Below, one piece after another: positions 14,001 through 25,401 of a DNA stretch of 64,000 nucleotides. Origin of the DNA: Coriaria nepalensis (Eukaryota > Streptophyta > Magnoliopsida > Cucurbitales > Coriariaceae). The stretch lies in the NCBI GenBank assembly GCA_027186245.1, contig CP114483.1, forward strand, positions 2,924,001 through 2,988,000, given 5' to 3'. A program made the translations under genes and the position numbers. Position 1 is the first letter of the stretch; each line of letters starts with the position of its first letter. The notes under the pieces were generated by a model, which did not search any database, had not been told where the DNA came from, and was given only the letters and a program-made list of their open reading frames with translations.

Positions 14001-17000
14001 TAGTATTTTATTATTAAAAAAAAAAAAAAAGAAGAACATGACATGCGGAGTAAAAATTAGAGATGCTGATCTCTGTAAAGTTAGAACAGCATCAACCAGC
14101 TATCAATGTACTGTATAAAACATCTGTCTTGAAAAACCTAGCATACTCATCATTAGGCGATATCATTTCTACCCAACTATTTCTCATTCTCAAAATCCAA
14201 AATCATCAAATTTATACCTATAGCCTGATTTGTGACATTAAAACAGTTTAACCATTCAATTCTCACCAATGTTTAGTATTGGTCTATGCTAAGTAATTAC
14301 AATAAAATGCCTTCAACCTTTCAACAATAAGAATCAGTACCTTGAGTCATTCTCCTTACCAACTTAATCATGAAAGCCAAGAGAACATGTATTAATCTAT
14401 TCATTGAACATTCCAATACATTTTACTAAATACAAATTCTATGAGATTAGAGGGAACAATGACCCACATATTTGTTAGATGTCAAACATGGAAAGTAACC
14501 CCTTTCATGCTTGCTCTCTCATTTAACATGATGGATATGGATCCAATCCATAACCTTAGTGATAACCATTGAATGGCTTCTTCCCAAGACTTGATAGTTA
14601 GCATAAACAAGTACAGCCCTTTAAAAGTAAGAGGACTTCACACAGAACTATACACAAAAGAGAACAAGTGTTATATCCCAGTCAGTGTTCTGCAGATGCA
14701 AACAGAATAGATCCCACATATTTCCAAGAAATATATAATTATCAAATTTTATTACATAACAGCAGCTAAGGCACTCTGTTTATGCAGTCACGAGAACTAG
14801 TGGGGAAAACAGACAGAGCGGAGAAAGCGTAATAAAGAAAAGCTAATACTTTTACCTCCTTATCAATATGTTACATAGGAGTACTATCCGTTCCCTCGGA
14901 AGAAGGGAACTCAAGACACCACCAACAGCAGTGGATATGTTTTTCTTCATTTGCTCCAATGAAACTACCCCATTTTCATCCATCACCCGTCCAGTAATAG
15001 TAGGCTTGTACTCTTTACACTCCAGAATACATTTCACCATCACCATGCATTGAATTAGGAATTGCTCAAATGCCAATACATCAGGTTCAGGATCCGTAAT
15101 TTTATTTAAGCAGAAATCGATGACAAGTGGAATTACAGATTGATCACCAAATGAATAGGGATGTCTGCCTTGAATTGCTACCAAAATTTTCATCAATTTA
15201 TTACATGCCCTCATTATAAAATCCCAAAATTTAGGATGTCCCTTTTGAAATGAAGAATCTGCAATGAGGTATAAAAGGAATATAGTAAGTGCGCATTTGG
15301 ATTTGCTGATGAAAAGAAATTGCTGGCCAAGGAAAGAAGCAAACTCACAATATGGAAGAAATGACTGAACAGCATTCAAAAGCTTAGGACAGACTTCCTT
15401 GACTGGCTTGACCTCCTAAAATTCCAAACCGAATGGTCAACCATTTAAGATGTAAACCAGCTTCAAACCAATAAATATACCGAGAGGGAAGAGAACTAGT
15501 TACCTGCATAGCTTTTGCATCACTTGGAAACCCTGAAATAATCAATTGGCGAATTATCTTTGAGCACAATAACCATCTCTCACAGGTTAGATAGAGTTCA
15601 TCGTAATGATGTTCCACAGAAGTTGGATCATAAACCCCTGAAAGTTTAGAGAACCCATGTAAAATGGTCTGAACGTCACTCTGCCACAGGTGCCACCCGT
15701 AGTCAAAGAGTTGGGATGATATCTGCCAAAGGCATCAGATGAATACATAAGATTTATCAAGAAAACCAAGAACAACAAGCCACAATAGATGGCAAGTGTG
15801 AGATCCGATCAAATTAGAGAAATACCAAGACAGAAGCTAGAATAAAAAGAGCTATATAAGAGCTCAATTGACCTCCCTCAGGTACTCCAGTACAGTTAAT
15901 TCAATTAGAAAGGCAGTCTATATCATTTATATTCATAACTAAAGCATCAAATATGTCGGCTATCTAGGTCTGTTAATACTTTCTCAGATGTAATCCAAGA
16001 GAGAGAAGATATATCTTTCCAGCATAGGAAAAAAGAAATGGCTTCCTAAATTATAAGTGTACCTCTGCAAAGTTCCTTTGGTCTGATGTCAGCCGTTTGC
16101 TGGCTAATTCCTTTAAGATATGATACAAAGTCATAAAAATCCGGTGGCTAGAAAGAGTATCTGCTGAATTAAGTTGTTGAACTAAAGCCGCAAAGAGCTC
16201 TGGCCTGCATTTGGTGGTTAAATCTACAGGTCAGCACATACAGACCACCAAAGGAATATTCAGGACATACTGGGGGCTACAAATCATCCGTGAAAGACAA
16301 GATGGCAAGACAACGAAACCTAATTGTTTCAATATATCTACATATAAACTTACGCATATATAAATGAGTACTTTAACAACACTATTAGATTTTCAAAAGC
16401 ACAAGTGAAAACATAAACATCAACATTGGTTTTGAAGCAAGTATTACCAATCTTTGGGGTAATCAACCCTAGCAATTTTGGAAATGAGGACCGCCAACAT
16501 TACAGCTATCTGTAATTGGGACAAAACGTGAAGAACAGAAAAACCAATAAGATTAATTCATATATACACAAAGCATGTACATTCTCTCAAAGAAGACCTG
16601 ATTATTTGGTTCTCTCAAGTGGGACAAGAGTTTTTGTTTGAGATGAATTTTCTCCTCGCTGCTTATCCCCCTGAATATGACAACATAAATTTTCCAATTT
16701 GATTAGCACAGAAACAAATAAGTATACAAGAAAATTTTTAAAAAATATAATAATTATAAACAGTGATATAATGAATTCCGTTCTTACGAGGAGGAACCTG
16801 CACGCCTGCTCCTCCAGTAGCGATTAATACTGTTCTTGAAATAAACGGAAGCCAGGAGACGAACATTGGCATCGGAAGCTAAATCAGGAGAAGTAATGAG
16901 CTCCAAAAGACATGAGCAGAAACCAGGCCTGCTTTCCGACTCAGAAAGCGTGGATTCAGCTGCTTTTCGGACGCTCTCATCCGCGCTCGTCGAATTCAGC

Positions 17001-17044
17001 AGTAGCGTATACATGGATGAGAGGTCTGACCGAGAGATTCCCAT
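8033..17044 (-). CDS. Importin-11-like nuclear transport receptor, 1013 aa
   Basis: Importin-beta family ARM/HEAT-repeat receptor that binds Ran-GTP and carries cargo through the nuclear pore; most like plant importin-11. Twenty-two exons, all GT-AG and in phase: 17044-16788, 16670-16598, 16509-16448, 16204-16063, 15722-15504, 15415-15349, 15258-14856, 13975-13828, 13682-13522, 12814-12715, 11815-11741, 11584-11450, 11127-11038, 10674-10492, 10405-10301, 10049-9891, 9540-9496, 9371-9150, 8741-8635, 8528-8475, 8387-8315 and 8194-8033. They total 1014 codons with the stop. The importin-beta N-terminal domain is in exons 1-3 (ADESVRKAAE; VRLLASVYFKNSINRYWR). The rest is alpha-helical repeat, ending KQALKMP. 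Length matches the family, and nothing suggests loss of function. Confidence 0.94.
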
Positions 17045-17130
17045 ATTCTTGGACCTTCACTGCTACTCCGAACCAAATGGAAGAGGAGCGAACCAAAGCA
17101 TAGAAATGGATGATAAGAAAAATGAACCTC

Positions 17131-17364
17131 TCACAGCCGTACCTCTCCGCTAGCTGCCGGACGTCGATCGTGAGCTAGATAGAGTGCGATCGTGAAAGCT
17201 GCCTTGGTGAAGAAGACCTTGCCTGCTGCGTCGGCGAGATCGTGAATGGAGTGCAATCTGACCCGGAAGGATGTTTTTGGAGAGCTGGCTTTGTTAAGCT
17301 TGTCAAAAACTGTTTTCGGTTTTTCAAAATCGATTTTCTTTTCTAGGCTTAATAACTCTTGCAT
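17131..17364 (-). other. 77-codon ORF upstream of importin-11 (possible uORF or small exon)
   Basis: On the importin strand, 87 bp upstream of its ATG, an ORF of 77 codons starts MQELLSLEKKIDFEKPK. Its composition looks protein-like and includes a helix-prone stretch (LADAAGKVFFTKAAFTIALY). A good splice donor (GAG/gtacgg) lies near its end at about 17143. I do not recognise it. It could be an upstream ORF in the importin 5' UTR, an exon of a small gene, or chance. Confidence 0.25.
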
Positions 17365-17482
17365 TTTATGGGTCTTCTCATATTTTGTAAATAGTTTTTC
17401 TTAATATGTGGTTTGCATGAAATTTTTTAGAAATACTATTTATTAAATAAATTTTTTAATTTATTAATTTATACTTTCGTAA

Positions 17483-17664
17483 CATCATTCACTTCCTTCT
17501 CAATATGGTAAGTAGACTATCACCACAGTTCCATTCTCACCTTCATATTTCTTCTCTACAAAAAAAAAAAACTTGTTTTTCTAGGTTTGGCCCCACCACA
17601 TATACCTGAGCTCTTCCATCACGATCAGCTCTTCCACCATAACCTGCCTCCCCCCATCCAAACT
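17483..17664 (-). pseudogene. BAHD acyltransferase 3'-end relic, copy 1
   Basis: The plus-strand text at 17483-17530 and 17575-17664 repeats the C-terminal coding region of the BAHD gene at 19557-21193, including the stretch that encodes [16 protein letters not shown] there. The middle is deleted or rearranged and the frame is broken. Only the 3' end of the gene is represented, so it is a truncated duplicate. Confidence 0.75.
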
Positions 17665-18589
17665 AGTTTTACTGAAAGAAAGAATATTGGCCTAAACTAA
17701 TGGAACGACGACATCATAGGAAAACAGACCACGTCTCCTCAAAAGAAAACCTTCATAAATAAAATACATATGTATAATACTAAATAGGATGAGTGAGCAT
17801 CAAGTCAGAGATCAGATACCTGACCCATCAGTCGCTAGATGCGTCGGGTGGGACACCAGCGGCCCCGGCCCCGCATGTCATATCCGATAATGTTGAACGT
17901 AGGACCACATGAGTAAAAGACACTCGTTAATTTACCATTGAGCCAAGATGTTTTTGATAAATATCCAAATTTATAATTCTAATTATCAATTGAAAATCGG
18001 ATTATGCTAAAGTTGCATACCGGTTGGAGCAGATACTCAATTAGTATTCGACTCCAACTATCTTTTTTTTTTAATATCTTTTATCCGATATCTATATCCA
18101 ACTCTTCTAGTTGGATATCGGGTGGATCCGGCAAAATTGATTGCCCCGCCGATTAGGAGTATGCATAAAATTTAATCATTCTCGAACCCAATCAAAAATT
18201 ATACCAATTACCCATAATTCATGGGTTTTAATTCATTTGATTTAGTCATGAGCTTTATTTATCTAAACTCATAAAATTTGAGCTAGTAATTGAAATTTGA
18301 GCTAGTAATTGGTTTAAGTCAATTTTTTCTTCGAATTATAAATAATTAAAAAATACATATTATCTTATAGTTATAATTTTTATAATATAAATATTAGGTT
18401 GAAAAATATTAAAATACACTAAATATATTATAATTTTTAAAAAAATATAATATTTTATGACTTTTATACAAACATTTTAATGTAATATTTTATTATATAT
18501 GAATTAAAAAATATATAATTAAAAACAATAGAGGGAGTATCAAACTTTCTAGATCATGTTTTACTCTAATTGTGATACACCCCAATTGC
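17665..18589. other. Spacer between the BAHD relics
   Basis: Mostly AT-rich with a GC-rich patch at 17830-17880. The text at 18110-18160 (ggcaaaattgattgcccc) recurs at 19385-19405, so the duplication that made the relics included more than the coding end. No gene is visible. Confidence 0.5.
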
Positions 18590-18875
18590 CGATTGCTAAA
18601 GAATCCGGCTCTCTATTGCAATGTGACACATATTAATACGTCTTTTTTCTTTTCATTTTCAAGGAAAATGGTGCTATCTTCAATATTTTATATCATTACA
18701 ATTCATTTAGAATTTGAGATGATGAAGATGGAGATTAAGGATTAAAAATGATTCTTCCGTAAGATCATCCACTTCCTTCTCAAACCTTTCTACAGCCCAA
18801 TATGGTAAGTATACTCTCACCATAGTCCCCCTCCTCACCTCTATAATTCATCGAAGGTGCAATCAAACTTGCTAT
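18590..18875 (-). pseudogene. BAHD acyltransferase 3'-end relic, copy 2
   Basis: This segment parallels 19405-19725, the downstream flank plus last codons of the intact BAHD gene, including the shared words gattgctaaaga, gatgatgaagatg and catccacttccttctcaaa. One extra C in the run at about 18827 (five against four in the intact gene) shifts the frame in the GEEGTMV codons, so it cannot encode the normal C-terminus. Similarity stops abruptly after the codons for SLIGPSE. Confidence 0.8.
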
Positions 18876-19556
18876 GATGACATATGGTTGTTGTTACAAC
18901 CATAGATTGATAATATGCTTGTATGAGTTCCTCCTAGATATTCTTTCTTTCTGATAATATTCTGCAACAGTCACTGGCTATCAGGTAAAGGAAACCCCTT
19001 GTACAGTTTGAAGGAGAAAGTTACAAAGAAAATTGATAAGCAAAGAAAATTGGGTGTTTGGTTCTTATATTACATAAACAATCATATATTTAGAACTAGG
19101 GGTTTATACATGAGAGAGGCTTGTGGTCTATTGACGATTAGAAGAAGAATCCAATCTTTAGTCCCAACCAAGGACAAAACGCCACGTCAAAAAAGTATGC
19201 TTATTAGATGATAATAGTGAAATTCCTCGGGGACTTCTTTTAGGTTAGAGCCTAAACTAGACTAATAAACATATATTAAACATATTAAGAGAAAAAAGAT
19301 ATTACAATGCAATATCCAAACTCTTATTTTTTGATTGGATTCGGTGGATATCGGATATCCAACCCATGGGCCGGTCGGATATCGGCCGGGCAAAATTGAT
19401 TGTCCCTACTAATTGCTAAAGATTCTGGTTCAATGTGAAACATATTACAATGCACTATAGAAAAATGTTCAATGTGAAACATATTACGTCAACATTTAAA
19501 AAAGGAAAGAAATATGGTGTTAGCTTTTCAGTGTTTATTATTACATGCATTTTGCA

Positions 19557-21193
19557 TTACAATGCACTTAGAATTCGAGATGATGAAGATGAAGAATTGA
19601 AAGATGGGTCTTTCATAAGATCATCCACTTCCTTCTCAAATCTTTCTACAGCCCAATATGGCAGGTAGACTGTCACCATAGTCCCCTCCTCACCTCCATA
19701 ATTCTCCGAAGGTCCAATCAAACTTGCTATTCTAGGTTGTGCCCCACCCCATACATGAGCTCTTCCACCATAAGCTGCCTCCCCCCATCCAAAGTCCACA
19801 TCTCCAAATCCCAACCGATGCCCGGCTGACACATAAGATGCCCCCACCGAAGTATGACTACGTCTCCCATTTATCACCAAACAATCTATGAATGACCTCA
19901 TATACTCTTCAGTGATGCCATCTTTTGCTGCTTTAACCAACTCCAATGCATATTCCAACGAATTTCGACACAGTTCCCCAACGTTCGAAATAGCCATAGC
20001 CAAGGTATACGCATTACCGTAATATCCGATTGGGATCTGAGGCTGAAACCTGTGTCTCACATTAACTGGAAAAACCGTACGTACTTCAATGCCTGGGTCT
20101 AAATCAAGTGATCTGATAGAACATCGCCATATGCACGCCGTTATTACCTCGAATGAAGAGTATTCACGATTCGGAGCATGTTTTGTTAGTATTGCAGACA
20201 ACATGGTTGAACTGAAGAAGAAAGAAGCATATGTCATGTCGTTTAGAGGGAAAGTAACGTCTTTAGACTCATCTAGTTCGTCGAATTCGTGATGTAGGTG
20301 CGTGATGCGTGGTGGGGTTCTAGCCGTGAGTAGATGTCTCTGCCACACAGATCGGATGGAAGGAGTTGATGCACCTCTTGCTATTTCGCCTACAGCGTTT
20401 AGGAACTGAAGTAAGCCAGTGCCGTCGCATACGATGTGGCTCAGACGCAAGGCAAAGACAAAACCTCCACATTTCAGTCTTGTCACCTGTAATAATAATG
20501 ATAAGTTGTCACAAAATTAAAGCAACAAATGCTAACATTAATGTCTTCTTTGACTAGTCTTGCTACTCTACATATTTGCGTTGGGTTCTTTTTTCAAATA
20601 ATATTCTTCTGTTCTGATTGACAGACCACTATTACATCCAAAACAAAATAATTATATGATATTACAATATTAATTATTATTATTATAATCGGTGTTTCAA
20701 TCCAACACGCATCTCTACATACCTGAAAGAGCATCAGCGGCGAGTCCAAAATGGGTCCGGCACCCGACCCAGATCCACCATGGGGAAGAAGCTGATCAAC
20801 GCAAGGTAGCGGAGGAAAAAGCACGTCGCCAAACTGCTTAAGCTCGACGTCCGTTTCAGCCTCGATGAACAACACGCCCTCGCCTGTGCACTCTACAACA
20901 AGTTTCCCGCCTGGAGCAGCCCCTTCGCGGGCCCTACCGGCCAGCGGGTAGTAATACACAAGTGCTTCCGATATTGCTTTCCTGATCACCTTCACTGGGT
21001 CTAAAGAGACCATGGCGGCTTTGGCCTTGTAAAATTGTATGATTGCGATTTGGAACCGTACGCCTTCTTGATCGTCGAGATCGGATAGCGGTTTGAATTC
21101 ATGTGGTGTCGGCTTAGCCGGAGCTACAAGCTCCGGGGAACACCTACGCACGGTGTATGTCAGATCGAGAGGCGGCGTTGCTATCCTTGTCAT
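19557..21193 (-). CDS. BAHD acyltransferase, benzyl-alcohol O-benzoyltransferase-like, 466 aa
   Basis: BAHD enzymes transfer an acyl group from acyl-CoA to an alcohol or amine in the cytosol. This one resembles the clade of benzyl alcohol O-benzoyltransferase and related alcohol acyltransferases. Two exons, 21193-20723 and 20486-19557, join in phase at the conserved VTRLKCGGF position. The catalytic HXXXD motif is present (HIVCDG; H174, D178), as is the structural DFGWG motif (residues 388-392). The N-terminus carries [18 protein letters not shown] and the family phrase [15 protein letters not shown]. Length is normal. The substrate cannot be told from sequence. Two truncated copies of its 3' end lie just downstream, showing local tandem duplication. 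Confidence 0.93.
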
Positions 21194-21399
21194 TTCTCTT
21201 ACAGGGTTGCAAAGACAGCTTAGGGTTAAAAACTAGGTCTGAAAGGATGTATCAGTAATTTCATATTATTTCATACTGCTTGGTTGTACTTTACATACGT
21301 GTATGTAAGAAATAATGCAACAAAACCTTTTATACTCGATCGCCTGTCCGAAATGACCATCTCATTGTTGATTCAGTCACATGGTACGAGGCTTTCTCC

Positions 21400-22236
21400 A
21401 CCGAATCTCAGTTTGAAATTCTTTTTAATAAAAAACCCATTTATTTTACTTTCCGTATTTTTTGGGTGCAAATGCTCACCTTTCCTAGATTCGGAAACAT
21501 GTCCCAAATCTTCTCCATATATCTTTTTCGGGTACTCTCCAAATCATAAAGGCTTTAAATGCATTGATCTCCTACCTGTTCGATTTGATAAGTACACATT
21601 CCCCTTTTCAAATTCTTCATCTCTCTCTCGTCTTTCTTCCTACAGCCCATTTATAGCCCATCCAACACTCAACTTTTCCTACCCATCAGCCCATTACCCT
21701 CACACCTCACCTCCCGGAAACAATGCCTCTGCTAATGCCAAGCTCACTCATCACGGATCTAAATCACTCCTTTCAACTCAAGTACTTGGGTACAGTGAGT
21801 TATTTTCTTGGCACCGAGGCTCTGCTCACCTCCACGGGTCTATTACTCACGCAACATGGCTAATCGGTGATCTTCTCCGCGGCACGGGTTTAACCCCTGC
21901 CATTTTGGGTCAGCAGCTCCCTAAATTCTCCAGTGACCTTTTTACCTGATCATCTATGCTTAGAAGCACCGTTGGTGCTCTTCAGTATGCTAATATTACT
22001 CGCCTTGACATCCAGTTTGCGATTAATAAGGTCTCTCAGTTCCTTCACTTTGCGACCGACAGTCACTGGATTGCGGTCAAACGTATTCTTCGCTATTTGA
22101 AGGGGACTTCCACCTATGGTTTTCATATTAGCAAATCTTGTTCTCTTACATTAGAGGTCTTTTCCGATGCTGAGTGGGCTGTTTGTCTAGATGATAGAAA
22201 GTCCACTACCGGTTTCTGCATTTTCTTAGGGTGTCA
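21400..22236 (+). mobile_element. Degenerate Ty1/copia retrotransposon fragment
   Basis: Translations on the plus strand resemble pieces of a copia polyprotein. There is an integrase C-terminal region (IFFGYSPNHKGFKCIDL, about 21510-21580), then after a gap the reverse transcriptase/RNase H border ([44 protein letters not shown], 21962-22236). The reading frames are broken, most of the reverse transcriptase is missing, and no LTRs are visible nearby. It is an old truncated relic, unrelated in position to the complete element at 48016-52984. Confidence 0.85.
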
Positions 22237-22299
22237 ATTATTACACCCTTTAGTGTTTATATATGATCCAGGCTTAAAACGCCGCCTGCAACTCCTCTG

Positions 22300-23310
22300 T
22301 TTCCGTCTCTGGAGATGGGAAGCAGGTGCGGCTGAGCTTGTGGATCAGAAGGAGCTACCTGTTAACAATTTGCAACCTCCAGCACAGCCTGTGCAGGTGT
22401 TTTTTTATTTACTTATTTTTTACCTTGTCTTTTACATTTGAAGTTAAAATTTCTCAAATGAGACCTGTCTATCCATGTACAGCCGACAAAAGCAATAAAT
22501 CCAGAGGCACCGAAGCCGATCACTGAAAGACCAAAGTCTCCACCCCAAAAACCGAAAGTCCCCCCCTGCAAGGTTGAAAACCCCATGTCAAAGACCAAAC
22601 ACTCTATCCATGGAATCCAAAAACATCAAGACAACCCACCTAGCACCAAATAACTTCATGAACAAAAGAACAAGCCCTATCAATAGCAAGACTTTAATAA
22701 AACCCACTACCCAAAAAGACAACAAGAAGGAAATGTTAGCCTTGAACCTTTCAAAAAGCATGTCCATGGGACCAAACACAAAACCGAACCCGAACTCAAA
22801 CCTAAAGCCAAGAAGTAGACCTACACCACCTGTAGTAAAATCAACCATTACAGCTCAGATCCCAGAATTCTCAAACGAAACACCTCCGAAAAGCCTGATC
22901 CAACCGCAACACGAGGTAGGCTCATTATGAATCCTGCAGTTGCAGTGGCCCAAAAGCCTGATCCAATCGCAAAGCCTAGGAGGCAGTCATGCTCGCCTAG
23001 TGTGACGAGAGGGAGAAAGGTGGAAACTAATAAGCAGGAGGGTGGGCATGAGTCGAATTTGAGCTTACAGAAAAGGAGAGGTCAGGCAAGGACTTGCAAT
23101 GGGACAAATGTTTTGGGGAGTAAGATGGTAGAGAAGATGATGAATGGTCGGAAATCAGGTAATAGCGACATTGAGAAAGATCAAACAAGGATCACGAAAT
23201 CTAGAAGTTTGGTTAACGAAAGCTTTGGTTTTGCAAGAGGGATGCCACATGGTTTGGTTTCAATAGACAAAAGTACTCTCAAGGAAATGGTATGTATATT
23301 TGCATCATAG
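22300..23310 (+). pseudogene. Fragment of a Ser/Pro-rich plant protein (C-terminal part, broken frame)
   Basis: The best-preserved stretch, 22927-23300, encodes PRRQSCSPSVTRGRK, QKRRGQARTCNG, LGSKMVEKMMNGRK and SLVNESFGFARGM, matching the C-terminal part of a plant family of basic, Ser/Pro-rich proteins often annotated as proline-rich or cytoskeleton-associated. Upstream pieces lie in other frames: PTKAINPEAPKPITERPKSP at about 22481, and PVVKSTITAQIPEFSNETPP at about 22829. A frameshift near 22900 separates two segments that are contiguous in the family. A plausible donor follows codon KEM (about 23288), but I find no convincing next exon. The copia relic directly precedes it. I treat it as a truncated pseudogene; an expressed remnant is possible. 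Confidence 0.5.
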
Positions 23311-24460
23311 ACGAATAAAATAAAACTATGTCTATATTTCATGCTAATTCATTATAACTTTCGACTGAATGCATAGATTATACATTATCACGACTGTAGG
23401 TGTGCAGGAGATGAAGCAATTCTCACTCAACTTAGCACCATGTCAATCAGGGACAGAGCTCAAGAACTGTTCCTCTTGTGTTTGACAAGGAAATGAAGAG
23501 TAGACCGCAAATCATGTCCACTATACTTTGAACACTAGACTAGTTAGATATAAGCATATATCATACTCATAGTCAAGGTTGTCAATCCTTCCTTCATTTT
23601 ACCTATAATCGATTTCATATCTTTATCTCCATTTAGAGTTTCTGAAGCTAAATCATGGGCAAATGTTGCTTTTGGTTGAACTAATAAATAAATCTCATTA
23701 GTAAACTTCTGTTTTCAACATGGTTAAAATATAGAACCTAAGAGATCAATGTAATGGTTGAACTAGTGTCTACATTTTCCGTAATAAGGCTAGCAGTCAA
23801 CAATCTTTGTACAAAACAGATAAAGGGAATCTAACCTTCAGCTCTTTGGAGAATAGACTCGATTTCCTCTTGCTTCTTTTCCTAGATCTTTTTTCCGAAG
23901 CTCCAACTATTTTCACATCATTAGAGTCGCCTTAAGACTCTTCTGGCTTATAAGAGGCTATGAGCCCTACCATTTCTTCCACATTCCTTTTCATCCCTTC
24001 CTGTGTATTTATATCCAACCATACTTTCCGACACCAATCCGGAATTAGATCATCAAAAACAAGCACGAAACCAAAATGAAGCCTAAGTTAGTTAAACTTA
24101 ATATTCACCATAAAATGTGAAAAGAACAGCTAGAAACCAGCATAGTTCCTCCGTGACCACAAAATCATGATATCAGTTAACAAATCCAAACCCTAATTAT
24201 ATAAACTGGAGAAATCATCGATCTATTTCCACAATTTAACAGAAGTTACAGGCTTAAAAGGCATAAAAGGATAGAATGAAAGCTACATCTGTAACAGAGA
24301 GACAATCAAGTTCATGAACACTACCAAGGGGAGAGCGTATTGAGGCTTTTTAGGATAAGAGCACACTCAAACCTCTACAGAAGAAAAAAAGGAAAAAAAG
24401 AAAAACGAAAAGGATATTCAACCTAAAAGTCGAAGAAGTCGAAACTGTGATGTTGATCGA
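23311..24460. other. Gene-poor spacer
   Basis: No recognisable coding sequence, tandem repeat or RNA gene in about 1.1 kb. Composition is ordinary AT-rich spacer. Confidence 0.5.
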
Positions 24461-24915
24461 TCATTTCCAGGACAATTCGATCAGTCTCAATTCCACCTTC
24501 TCCTGCAGTTTCTCCAGTTTCTCCAATTCCTTCATCTTCATCTGCCTCAATCGGTCCAACTTGTTCGCCATCATCTCCGTCGACGACGCTGATACTACAT
24601 TACTCTGTGACGACGAAGACTCCACTGTTTGAGTTCGATCTTTCAAAAGACAGAACTCTTCCAAAAGTGAAGCGAAACTGGTATTTCCGTGAGTATAGAA
24701 TCGACCGTCCTGAGATCGAAAGAGAATGGCGGTCTCTGCTCCGTAAAAAGATTGAGTTCATCGACTTCCTTGAACAATTCCTCTCTCAAAATCACCTCCT
24801 GCGACTTCTCCATTTCTGTTTTCTTCTTTTGGCCAGACTTCTCCATCTTCTCCATCTTTCTTTTCTTTTCTTGTCCAGAACTCTCCATCTTTCTTATGCC
24901 ATACGTTTTCTTCAT
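24461..24915 (-). CDS. Hypothetical Lys/Glu-rich coiled-coil protein, two overlapping frames
   Basis: Two minus-strand ORFs overlap in different frames. One is 24915-24643 (MESSGQEKKRKMEKMEKSGQ, then EVILREELFKEVDELNLF). The other is 24664-24461 (SSTEMMANKLDRLRQMKMKE, then LEKLEKLQEKVELRLIEL). Both are highly charged and predicted helical, with heptad-like Leu spacing in the second. They could be one small gene joined by a short intron or split by a frameshift. I do not recognise a family, and the plus strand also has a long ORF here, so coding status is uncertain. Confidence 0.3.
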
Positions 24916-25401
24916 TTTTATACTACTTCACCGTGCGTTGACACCACATTTTACAAATTTACAAAATTTAATAATAGACCCAGACAATCAGTGAATTTAT
25001 AATTTGAGCCTATGAAAGTTAAATTACATCCAAGATTACCCTTTTAAACTTAGTTTACTCAATATTGTTCCCCTACCATTTCCCTTATAGAGTTAAATGA
25101 TCAATTTCAAACAAGAGAGATATAAACTACACATAATATTAATGATCCGTGTTAATACATGATGTAAAGATGAATTCTTGTATGAGTATGACGTATCAAA
25201 CCAAACCAAAAAATATCACAAACCAAACATCAAGTGATGGTTTTCTCATATATGTATACGTACAGGATGATAATACGTGTTATTACTCTTTGGAATTAGC
25301 GCGCCATATATAACATGAGCATATAGTGAAAAAGGAAAAAAAAAGAAAGAAGGAAAAGCCAAAACTCCATTACAAACAAGTTCAGATATATATGAGGAGG
25401 C

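Noticed and set aside
19557..20557. Plus-strand ORFs over the BAHD exon 2
   Set aside because: They are antisense to codons matching the conserved BAHD family motifs; they show no family signature of their own.
24607..25002. 131-codon plus-strand ORF
   Set aside because: Leu/Phe-rich low complexity, antisense to the Lys/Glu-rich minus-strand frames; reads like the complement of coiled-coil codons.
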